From the NCBI GenBank assembly GCA_016193195.1, contig JACPSQ010000005.1:1-9606 (forward strand): DNA of 9,606 nt. Direction: 5' to 3'. The stretch is from Candidatus Omnitrophota bacterium (GTDB lineage: Bacteria; Omnitrophota; Gorgyraeia; Aquiviventales; Aquiviventaceae). Position numbers and translations under genes: made by a program. The notes under the pieces were generated by a model. The model was given only the letters and a program-made list of their open reading frames with translations. It did no database searches and was not told where the DNA came from. Below are positions 1 to 5,567 of the stretch, piece by piece (position 1 is the stretch's first letter; each line of letters opens with the position of its first letter).

Positions 1-173
1 AGGATGTGACGATCGCCCACCTGGCCGTCGCCACCAACGCGGGGCAGATCAAGACCGGCTCGCTCTCGCGCAGCGAGCGGGTGGCGAAGTATAATGAGCT
101 CTTGCGGATTGAGGAGGCGTTAGGGCCTCGGGCGATCTACGCGGGGACCCGCTGGCCGCTCTTCAATCGATGA
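1..173 (+). CDS. eno: Enolase, C-terminal fragment (5' end outside window)
   Basis: This is the last 56 codons of enolase, the glycolytic enzyme that interconverts 2-phosphoglycerate and phosphoenolpyruvate in the cytoplasm. The reading frame enters at base 3 and ends at TGA 171-173. The signature is the C-terminal family block GQIKTGSLSRSERVAKYNEL followed by LLRIEEALG. The lysine of GQIKTG is the conserved substrate-binding lysine of the active site, and the SRSER stretch also belongs to the active-site region. The tail (GPRAIYAGTRWPLFNR) has a normal length and shows no sign of truncation. The stop codon overlaps the ATG of the next gene (ATGA), and eno followed by ftsB is a common bacterial gene order that supports both calls. 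The start and most of the barrel domain lie upstream of the window. Confidence 0.96.
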   Translation, partial: DVTIAHLAVATNAGQIKTGSLSRSERVAKYNELLRIEEALGPRAIYAGTRWPLFNR

Positions 174-454
174 ACGGACAAGGGATGGGGAAACGGCCGC
201 GGTGGCTCATCGGTGTTGGGGTGCTCGGCGTGGTTCTCTTTGGCCCTGGCACCTGCCACCTGATTCACCTTTCGCTGATGCGGCGGCGGCTTGATCGAGG
301 GCTCGCCGAGTTAGCCGCTCAGCAGGAACGACTGCGGCAGGAAGAGGCGAGGCTCCAATCGGACCCTTCCTACCTCGAGGGCCTCATCCGCTCCACCTTC
401 AAGGTCGCCAAGCCCGGCGAGTACGTGATTCCCCTGACCCCCGAGAACGATTGA
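170..454 (+). CDS. ftsB: FtsB/DivIC-family septum formation initiator
   Basis: This 94-residue protein has the bitopic layout of FtsB/DivIC, the small divisome protein that bridges FtsL and FtsQ at the septum. It has a short basic cytoplasmic N-terminus (GKRPR), one membrane helix at about residues 12-36, and a charged coiled coil at about 37-63 rich in Arg, Glu, Gln and Leu (RRRLDRGLAELAAQQERL). After these comes the family's C-terminal motif, DPSYLEGLIRSTFKVAKPGE. The ATG overlaps the enolase stop by four bases and no clear Shine-Dalgarno sequence precedes it, so translational coupling to eno is likely. The stop codon lies inside the -35 box of the tRNA promoter. Family membership is firm. 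FtsB rather than DivIC is chosen from the eno neighbourhood. Confidence 0.87.
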   Translation: MNGQGMGKRPRWLIGVGVLGVVLFGPGTCHLIHLSLMRRRLDRGLAELAAQQERLRQEEARLQSDPSYLEGLIRSTFKVAKPGEYVIPLTPEND

Positions 455-479
455 CGTCGCCATCTTCAGACCGTATAAT
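451..479 (+). promoter_or_regulatory. Sigma-70 promoter for tRNA-fMet
   Basis: The -35 box TTGACG (451-456) is separated by exactly 17 bases from a perfect -10 box TATAAT (474-479). A start near 486 would leave only a short leader before the mature tRNA 5' end at 493. The -35 box shares bases with the ftsB stop codon (452-454), so the tRNA promoter is packed against the upstream gene. Confidence 0.88.
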
Positions 480-492
480 CAGCGATACATAC

Positions 493-569
<77 letters not shown>

Positions 570-577
570 TTCGTTCA

Positions 578-612
578 CAAGAGGGTTACGGCACTCTACC
601 GTAACCCTCTTG
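578..612 (+). terminator. Perfect 14-bp hairpin after tRNA-fMet, probable terminator
   Basis: The arms CAAGAGGGTTACGG (578-591) and CCGTAACCCTCTTG (599-612) are exact reverse complements around the 7-base loop CACTCTA. The position, nine bases past the tRNA CCA, fits a tRNA terminator or 3' processing signal. There is no T-tract after the stem (TGCGCCCTCC follows), so it is not a textbook intrinsic terminator. Because the stem is symmetric, it could act on transcription from either side. Confidence 0.6.
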
Positions 613-620
613 CGCCCTCC

Positions 621-639
621 GTGCTAACCGTGTGCTAAC
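621..639 (+). repeat. GTGCTAAC direct repeat, 11-bp spacing
   Basis: GTGCTAAC occurs at 621-628 and again at 632-639, so the copies begin 11 bp apart, about one helical turn, on the same face of the DNA. That arrangement fits a protein-binding site, for example an integrase or regulator arm site, but no function is shown. Confidence 0.55.
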
Positions 640-789
640 GCAAGCAACCGAACGAGGCTCCACGAGCAATAATCAGCAACAGAACAGAAAGCCGCGGGGA
701 AGGATGATTTCCCCCGACTGTCTGACTGTTGGAGCGTTATTGCGGTATCGTCAACCCCCGGATTGGATCGTGTAAGGCTGGGTAGCCGC

Positions 790-819
790 TTGTGAGCCAC
801 GCCGTGGCTATGGTAGAGT
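790..819 (+). promoter_or_regulatory. Weak candidate promoter with internal palindrome upstream of the ChrB-domain operon
   Basis: TTGTGA (790-795) and TAGAGT (814-819) are separated by 18 bases and could be poor -35 and -10 boxes, giving a very short leader before the ATG at 828. Between them lies a 6-bp perfect inverted repeat, AGCCAC-GCC-GTGGCT (795-809), placed where an operator would block RNA polymerase. Both the promoter and the operator role are inferences. Confidence 0.3.
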
Positions 820-827
820 GAGCCATC

Positions 828-1271
828 ATGAAGTGGGTCACGAGGGAGCGAGTCAAAGTTGACCGGGTCGCGTGCCCCTGGTTGATCAAGAAATTCATCG
901 ACCCGGGCGCGGCCTTTCTGTTTGTGCCTGCCGAGCGTGTCCTCCAAGTTGCCAAGCAGGAAGGTGCCATCCCGTTTGATGTCCCGGATGTTGAGTTGGG
1001 GCACCATGATGGCCGATGCAGCTTCGAGGCCCTCGTGGGGAAATACCATCTCCGAGACCCAGCGATTCGGCTCCTGGCGCAGATTGTCCATGGGGCCGAC
1101 GTGGATGAGGATTTGTATGGGCGGCCGGAAGCCGCGGGACTGAAGGCAATCGCCGAAGGGTTCCGGTCCCTCGGGCTGAAAGACGACCATGAGATCCTGG
1201 CCAAAGAATGCATCGTCTACGATGCCCTGTATGCGTATTGTCAGCACCTGGTGCAGCGGGGACGGGGATGA
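828..1271 (+). CDS. ChrB C-terminal domain protein (chromate-resistance family), stand-alone
   Basis: This 147-residue protein matches the C-terminal domain of ChrB (Chrome_Resist family). Recognisable blocks are WVTRERVKVDRVACPWLIKK from residue 3, then FIDPGAAFLFVP, the ELGHHDGRCSFE stretch at 56-67, DDHE at 119-122 and YDALYAYC at 131-138. Full ChrB is about twice as long, with an N-terminal regulatory half that is missing here. The protein is therefore unlikely to be the classical chromate-responsive repressor. The conserved Cys and His residues (C16, H59, H60, C64, H121, C138) could bind metal, which is an inference. There is no signal peptide, so it should be cytoplasmic. The stop overlaps the next ATG by four bases, so it leads a coupled operon. 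No chrA chromate transporter is visible nearby, and chromate as the substrate is only a family-based suggestion. Confidence 0.85.
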   Translation: MKWVTRERVKVDRVACPWLIKKFIDPGAAFLFVPAERVLQVAKQEGAIPFDVPDVELGHHDGRCSFEALVGKYHLRDPAIRLLAQIVHGADVDEDLYGRPEAAGLKAIAEGFRSLGLKDDHEILAKECIVYDALYAYCQHLVQRGRG

Positions 1272-1951
1272 GCCAGACGAACAGGAGGCGGAGCTTTCGA
1301 GGACTCTGCGTATGCCTCATCACAGCAGGGTTCATCGGGTTGTTTCCTTCCCTATTACGCGGGGCAGGCACGACATGGAGCTTCGAGGCGGATGACGTGG
1401 GACAATCACCGAAGGAATTTGTCTTTGGGACGACAGGCAGCGGACAACCTGGCCAATGGATCGTCAAATCCGAATCGGATGCCCCAAGCGGCGCCCATGT
1501 GCTGGCCCAGGTCAGCACCGACCGCACAGACTACCGGTTTCCCGTGGCCGTGGCGTTGACGCCGCTGGTGCGCGATGCCTCAGTGTCCGTCAGGTGCGAG
1601 ATGGTCTCAGGAGAGGTGGACCAGGCCTGTGGGCTGGTAGTCCGCTACCAGGATGAGCGCAACTATTACATCACCCGGGCTAACGCCTTGGAGCAGAACG
1701 TGCGGTTCTACAAAGTTGTGGATGGCAGCCGGCAGCAGTTGGCCAGTTGGAAGGGAGCCGTTACGCGAGGCGTCTGGCAGGAGCTCATGCTTCACGTCCA
1801 GGGAGATCAGTTCACGGTCGTGTGGAATGGACAGCCGATCCTGGAGGCGACTGATCAGACATTCCAGGATGCCGGCCACGTGGGCGTCTGGACGAAGGCC
1901 GATTCTGTCACCTACTATGACGACTTGAGGGTCAAGTTTGTGGAACCGTGA
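1268..1951 (+). CDS. Exported jelly-roll (DUF1080/LamG-like) protein
   Basis: I place the start at ATG 1268, which overlaps the stop of the ChrB-domain gene (ATGA) and follows a G-rich SD-like stretch (GGGGACGGG). An earlier in-frame ATG at 1208 would only add antisense-like sequence. The 227-residue product begins with a basic N-terminus (NRRRSFRG) and a hydrophobic stretch to about residue 30, so it is exported. RRSF resembles a twin-arginine motif, but a Sec signal is equally possible. The mature part resembles the concanavalin/LamG-like fold of the DUF1080 (3-keto-disaccharide hydrolase) group, shown by WSFE, GLVVRYQDERNYYITRAN at 122-139, VWQELMLHVQGD, WNGQPILEATD, GHVGVWTKADS and YYDDL near the end. 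C110 and C121 could form a disulphide. No catalytic residue set is evident, so a binding or structural role is as likely as an enzymatic one. Confidence 0.8.
   Translation: MSQTNRRRSFRGLCVCLITAGFIGLFPSLLRGAGTTWSFEADDVGQSPKEFVFGTTGSGQPGQWIVKSESDAPSGAHVLAQVSTDRTDYRFPVAVALTPLVRDASVSVRCEMVSGEVDQACGLVVRYQDERNYYITRANALEQNVRFYKVVDGSRQQLASWKGAVTRGVWQELMLHVQGDQFTVVWNGQPILEATDQTFQDAGHVGVWTKADSVTYYDDLRVKFVEP
1927..1940 (+). promoter_or_regulatory. Ribosome-binding site selecting a TTG start for the MFS gene
   Basis: GAGGG (1927-1931) lies six bases before TTG 1938-1940, which is good spacing. The frame has no ATG for a long way downstream, and the membrane protein would lose its first helix if it started later. 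The nearby GTG at 1948 is in a different frame. The site lies inside the upstream gene. Confidence 0.6.
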
Positions 1952-3197
1952 GCGCGAATCGCATCCCCAACGCTGGCGGATCTTCCTCTCCGCGGGACTA
2001 CGGGCAGTCGCCGTAGGGCTTTCCGGCGTTATCCTCTCCCTGCATCTAGCAACCCTGGCATTCAACCCCTCGCGCATCGGGCTGACCATCGCCCTTGGTC
2101 TGACCGGCTGTGCCCTTGGGACTCTGGTGGTGACGGGTCTGGCTGACCGGGTGGGCAGACGGAGGAGCCTGGTGGCGCTGGCGTGGGGGATGAGTGTTGG
2201 AGGGCTGCTGTTGGCTGGCTCAGCTTCTTCTCCCGTCGTCATGCTCGCGGTCTTCATCGGCATGGTCAATGGGATGGGCCGGGACCGCGGCGCCAGCATG
2301 ACGGTCGAGCAAGCGATCCTGCCACAGACGACGACCTCCGCTGAACGGACCAAGGTCTTCGCCTGGTACAACGTCATTGTGGACGCGGGACACGCAGTCG
2401 GCTCATTGTTGGGCAGCGTACCGGCACTCCTGCGCCAACAGTTCCATGTGCCGGCGCTGGAATCGTACCAATGGACCTGGGGGCTCTACAGCGTGCTATG
2501 CCTGCTGGCTGGAGCGTCGGTGGTGAAGCTCAGCCGTGGGATTGAGGTTGCGGTTCGCTCACCCACGCAGTCCCTCTCGCCTGCGTCCCGGCAAGTGGTC
2601 GCAAAGTTTGCCGGATTGTCCACGCTGGACAGCCTCGGAGGAGGATTTCTCACTACGGCACTGGTGTCCTACTGGTTCTTCCAGCGTTTTGGGGTCGATG
2701 AGGCGTTCTTGGGGCCGTTGTTCTTTCTGGTCCGCATCCTGAATGGGCTGTCGCACCTGGGGGCCGCCTGGCTGGCTCGTCGGATCGGGTTGGTCAACAC
2801 CATGGTCTGGACGCACCTGCCCTCCAGCCTGCTGTTGATGACCGTGCCGATTGCGCCGAACCTGACGGTTGCCGTGGTTCTGTTTCTCATCCGGGAGGCG
2901 CTGGTGGAAATGGACGTGCCCACCCGGCAATCTTACATTGTAGCCGTCGTCAAAGAAGATGAGCGCACTCGGGCCAGTGGCATCACGAACCTCACACGAG
3001 GTGTGGCCTGGGCGGTCGCGCCAGCCATCGCCGGGCCGCTCATGCGTACCGTGTCGCTCTCCGCGCCGTTTCTCATCGGACCAGGCCTGAAGATCGCCTA
3101 CGACCTACTGCTGTATCGGGCTTTTCGCCAGTTGACGCCTCCAGAGGAGCGTCGGTTGAGCCGGGTCGCGGGGTGTTCCCATGGGGAAGGCAATTGA
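1938..3197 (+). CDS. Major facilitator superfamily (MFS) transporter
   Basis: This 419-residue polytopic membrane protein has the size and hydrophobic pattern of a 12-helix MFS carrier. The clearest signature is MFS motif A between helices 2 and 3, GLADRVGRRRS at residues 67-77. A second family-like block is at 324-355 (EMDVPTRQSYIVAVVKEDER and the following TRASGITNLTRG). A charged cytoplasmic loop near 198-220 separates the two halves. Translation probably starts at TTG 1938, overlapping the preceding gene by 14 bases with a good SD site, and the stop overlaps the next ATG by one base. The substrate cannot be read from the sequence. Next to a ChrB-domain gene, efflux of chromate, another oxyanion or a toxic organic is plausible, but this protein is not related to ChrA. 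No disruption is visible. Confidence 0.9.
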   Translation: MWNRERESHPQRWRIFLSAGLRAVAVGLSGVILSLHLATLAFNPSRIGLTIALGLTGCALGTLVVTGLADRVGRRRSLVALAWGMSVGGLLLAGSASSPVVMLAVFIGMVNGMGRDRGASMTVEQAILPQTTTSAERTKVFAWYNVIVDAGHAVGSLLGSVPALLRQQFHVPALESYQWTWGLYSVLCLLAGASVVKLSRGIEVAVRSPTQSLSPASRQVVAKFAGLSTLDSLGGGFLTTALVSYWFFQRFGVDEAFLGPLFFLVRILNGLSHLGAAWLARRIGLVNTMVWTHLPSSLLLMTVPIAPNLTVAVVLFLIREALVEMDVPTRQSYIVAVVKEDERTRASGITNLTRGVAWAVAPAIAGPLMRTVSLSAPFLIGPGLKIAYDLLLYRAFRQLTPPEERRLSRVAGCSHGEGN

Positions 3198-3843
3198 TGC
3201 GGCGTCACGGGAACAGGACACAGGTCGTCTGGTGGGGCGTAATGGTTGTTGCTGTCCTTGTCTCTGGGGCGGGGGTCTGTTGGGCCAGAGACGATTTCCA
3301 GTCCTGGAACACCATCGAGATCAGCAAACGGCTCGGTCCCCAGTGGGAGGTGTTTTTCCTTCCAGAGGTCCGTATTCGTGATGATGCGAGCGAGCTCTTC
3401 TACCACGAGTACCGCCAGGGGGTGCGCTACAAGCCCTCCACGCACTGGCAACTTGGGCTCAATTACCTGTTCGTGCGCAACGAGTCCTCCGGCAAACCGC
3501 TCGAGGAGCATACCGGTGAGCTCGACCTCACGCGCTGCGGACCATTCAAGGCAGCGCTGGCGAGCAGGAATGGCAGTTTCGGTTGATGCCGAAGCTGGCG
3601 TATCCAACCCGGTTCGCCGGCCACAAGATCACACCCTACGCAGCCGATGATCTGTTCTACGACTATACGCGGGATGCGTGGAACCAGAACCGGCTGTTCC
3701 TTGGGGTTGCCGTCCCGATGGGGAAGGCGCTCGGAGCTGAGGTGGCGGTCGATGTCTACTACATGCTCCAGAGCCAACTCGGCAAGCGGCACGACTGGAG
3801 CAGCAATCATATCGTGGGGACGAAGCTGAGCATGAAATTTTGA
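3197..3843 (+). pseudogene. DUF2490-like probable outer-membrane protein, frameshifted
   Basis: Two frames together make one DUF2490-like protein. The first runs from ATG 3197 (SD GGGGAAGG at 3183-3190, six-base spacing, one-base overlap with the MFS stop) to TGA 3584-3586 and gives 129 residues. It starts with a signal peptide cleaved near VCWA-RDDF and continues with family features (W..IEISKRLG, FYHEYRQGVRYKP, LGLNYLFVRN, LASRN). The second frame continues to TGA 3841-3843 with EWQFRLMPKLAYPTRF, ITPYAADDLFYDY, NQNRLFLGVAVPMG, VDVYYMLQS and a C-terminal GTKLSMKF ending in Phe, as in outer-membrane barrels. The combined span is about 215 codons, slightly short for the family. The usual RNR-E-R segment after LASRN is missing, suggesting a short out-of-frame deletion rather than a single-base error. 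I see no clear slippery heptamer for programmed -1 frameshifting. An assembly error cannot be excluded. Confidence 0.72.
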
Positions 3844-3971
3844 GATCGGCAAGACTAGAACCCGTCCCTCAACCTAGCGTAGCCTGCGCTGGGCCAAGAG
3901 GCGAGCAGCGCAAGGAACGAGGAGGAAGACGTACTGATGCGAAGCCGTACGGCGACGACGAGTGATGAGGC
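3844..3971. repeat. Gene-free spacer with two inverted repeats, possible dispersed intergenic element
   Basis: No gene is seen here. The spacer holds TGCGCTG (3885-3891) paired with CAGCGCA (3906-3912), then CGTAC (3930-3934) paired with GTACG (3947-3951), within a purine-rich stretch (GAACGAGGAGGAAGACG at 3914-3930). No T-tract follows, so neither hairpin is a good terminator. The structure resembles dispersed intergenic repeats that recur many times in some bacterial genomes, but only one copy is in this window. No convincing sigma-70 promoter for the downstream hydrolase is evident. Confidence 0.4.
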
Positions 3972-4778
3972 ATGAAGATCGGAGTGATCATGGCCTTATC
4001 CGCGCTGATCGCCGGCTGTTCCCTTGATCATCGGTTCGTCTACTTCCCGACGAAGTGGGAGCCGGATGATTGGGGGAAGGCATCGGGGCTGCCCCTTGAG
4101 GATATCCGGTTCCACGCGGCGGACGGAGTGCGGCTCCATGGGTGGCTGGTGGAAGCGCCGGAGAGCCCGGCGGTCCTCCTGGTGTGCCACGGGAACGCGG
4201 GCAACCTCATCCACCGGCTGGAGTGGATCGCCGAACTGAACCAGCGCGGGGTGTCCGTCTTCATGTTCGATTATCGCGGCTACGGGCAGAGCGAAGGCCG
4301 TCCGTCGGAAGCGGGCCTCTATCAGGACGCGCTGGCGGCGTATGACGTCTTGACTCACCAACGCCGCGTCTCGCCGCAGCGGATTGTCCTCATGGGGACC
4401 TCGCTGGGAGCGGCGGTTGCGACGGAGTTAGCCACGAAGCGGACGGCTGCCGGGTTGATCCTCGAGACGCCGTTCCCGTCGATCGCCGCGATGGCCAAGG
4501 CGCACTACGGGGGCCTGCCGCTGCACGTCTTCCTTCGCTCCCGGTACGATCTGGTCCGGCGCCTGCCGACGATCCGTGTGCCGATCCTGGTGCTCCATGG
4601 GGATCGCGATACCATCGTGCCGATCGCCCTCGGACGGCAGGTGTACGAGACCGCCCCCGAGCCCAAGGCGTTCTACCTCATCCGCGGGGCGGACCACAAC
4701 GATACGTACGTGGTCGGAGGCGAGCCGTACTTCCAGCGCCTGCTCGCCTTCGTCCAGCAGGTCGCCGGGGCTCGGTGA
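3972..4778 (+). CDS. Alpha/beta hydrolase, predicted lipoprotein (ABHD13/17-like, Bem46-type)
   Basis: This 268-residue alpha/beta-hydrolase has a full catalytic set. Ser144 is the nucleophile in the elbow GTSLG (142-146), Asp213 lies in HGDRDTIVP, and His242 lies in GADHND. The oxyanion loop HGNAGN (73-78) and DYRGYGQSEG (100-109) match the ABHD13/ABHD17/Bem46 group of serine hydrolases, often esterases or thioesterases. The N-terminus MKIGVIMALSALIAGC is a short lipoprotein signal with lipobox IAGC and acyl Cys16, so the enzyme is probably membrane-anchored facing the periplasm. I chose ATG 3972 because it supplies the positive charge at Lys2. ATG 3990 has a better-spaced GGAG (3981-3984) but leaves an unusually short signal without charge. 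The substrate is unknown. It overlaps the next hydrolase gene. Confidence 0.88.
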   Translation: MKIGVIMALSALIAGCSLDHRFVYFPTKWEPDDWGKASGLPLEDIRFHAADGVRLHGWLVEAPESPAVLLVCHGNAGNLIHRLEWIAELNQRGVSVFMFDYRGYGQSEGRPSEAGLYQDALAAYDVLTHQRRVSPQRIVLMGTSLGAAVATELATKRTAAGLILETPFPSIAAMAKAHYGGLPLHVFLRSRYDLVRRLPTIRVPILVLHGDRDTIVPIALGRQVYETAPEPKAFYLIRGADHNDTYVVGGEPYFQRLLAFVQQVAGAR

Positions 4779-5500
4779 TGGACGCGGTGCCGCGCACGAC
4801 GGAGACCGTGAGGACCGCTGATGGAGTCACGATCTCCGTCGATCGCTACCGGCAGGGCGACCGCGAGGCGGCGGTGATCATCTGCCCGGGGTTTTTCCAG
4901 AGCAAGGACACGCCGACGTTCCAGCGCCTCAGCCGTACCTTGCTCAACGGCCACGACGTCATCGCCATGGACTTTCGAGGGCACGGGCGCTCGAGCGGGT
5001 GCTACACGTTCACGGCGCTCGAGGGGGCGGACCTGGAAGCGGTGCTGGGCTGGGCGAGGGCGCGGTACCAATTCCTCCACGTCCTGGGCTTCTCGCTGGG
5101 CGGGGCCATCGCCATCAACACGGTCGGCCGATCCCCGGAGGGCGTGCGGAGCCTCGTCGCGGTCAGCGCCCCGTCCGACTTCGACGAAATCGAGTTCAAA
5201 TTCTGGACCCCGGAGGCGATGCGGACCGGCCTGGAGGGCCTCGAGCCGTGGGCAGGGTGCCGTCCGGGGAACCTGTGGCTTCCGAAGGAACGGGCGATTG
5301 AGAACGTGCCGAAGCTTGCGCCAATCCCTCTCCTCTTCATCCACGGCACCCGCGATGTCATCGTGGGGGTCCAGCACAGCCACCGGCTCTATGCCGCGGC
5401 GGGCGAGCCCAAGCGGCTTGCGCTCATCGAGAGCGGCAGCCATGCGGAGGCGCTCTTTCGGGACGACCCCGACGGCTTCACCAGTCTCGTGCGGGGATAG
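4778..5500 (+). CDS. Alpha/beta hydrolase, cytoplasmic
   Basis: This is a 240-residue alpha/beta-hydrolase without a signal peptide. Ser106 sits in the nucleophile elbow GFSLGG (104-109), Asp193 in HGTRDVIV and His222 in ESGSHAE, giving a complete triad. The oxyanion region is CPGFFQSKD and the strand/turn motif is MDFRGHGRSSG (64-74). The start is taken at ATG 4778, where TGATG gives a one-base overlap with the upstream hydrolase stop. GTG 4775 would add one residue. The sequence is clearly diverged from the first hydrolase, with different motifs around both the oxyanion hole and the elbow, so this is not a recent tandem duplication. The pair may act in turn on one ester-type substrate on either side of the membrane, which is inference only. 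Confidence 0.88.
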   Translation: MDAVPRTTETVRTADGVTISVDRYRQGDREAAVIICPGFFQSKDTPTFQRLSRTLLNGHDVIAMDFRGHGRSSGCYTFTALEGADLEAVLGWARARYQFLHVLGFSLGGAIAINTVGRSPEGVRSLVAVSAPSDFDEIEFKFWTPEAMRTGLEGLEPWAGCRPGNLWLPKERAIENVPKLAPIPLLFIHGTRDVIVGVQHSHRLYAAAGEPKRLALIESGSHAEALFRDDPDGFTSLVRG

Positions 5501-5524
5501 TTGGCGAGCGCTTCGGTCGGTGCG

Positions 5525-5553
5525 TTGACGAACCCCTCCCCGTTCGCTAGAAT
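5525..5553 (+). promoter_or_regulatory. Sigma-70 promoter of the respiratory operon
   Basis: TTGACG (5525-5530), a 17-base spacer and TAGAAT (5548-5553) form a near-consensus promoter in the 67-base gap after the hydrolase genes. A start near 5560 would leave a leader of only about 8 bases before ATG 5568, and no SD sequence precedes that ATG. Translation of the first gene may therefore be nearly leaderless. The architecture matches the tRNA promoter at 451-479. Confidence 0.7.
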
Positions 5554-5567
5554 GACACCACGCCCGA

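Larger units (their letters stand above)
613..827. other. Gene-free spacer behind tRNA-fMet
   Basis: I see no convincing gene here. The one long minus-strand frame crossing it is the antisense of the ChrB-domain gene and encodes nothing recognisable. The spacer contains a GTGCTAAC direct repeat (621-639) and, near its end, a palindrome within a weak candidate promoter (790-819). Its position directly 3' of a tRNA gene, before a compact accessory operon, makes it a candidate scar of an integrated element. I found no integrase gene and no second copy of the tRNA 3' end in the window. Confidence 0.5.

Noticed and set aside
578..612. Insertion-sequence terminal inverted repeat
   Set aside because: The arms are separated by only 7 bases, with no transposase or target-site duplication nearby, so a hairpin is the simpler reading.
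624..1247. 207-codon minus-strand frame opposite the ChrB-domain gene
   Set aside because: It is antisense to a clear family member, and its translation shows no domain, signal or start site of its own.
1208..1267. Upstream ATG start for the jelly-roll protein
   Set aside because: It lies deep inside the ChrB-domain gene and would bury the signal peptide. ATG 1268 gives a standard ATGA overlap.
3583..3843. Separate small gene in the second DUF2490 frame
   Set aside because: It has no signal peptide and continues the family pattern of the upstream frame, so it is the 3' part of a broken gene.
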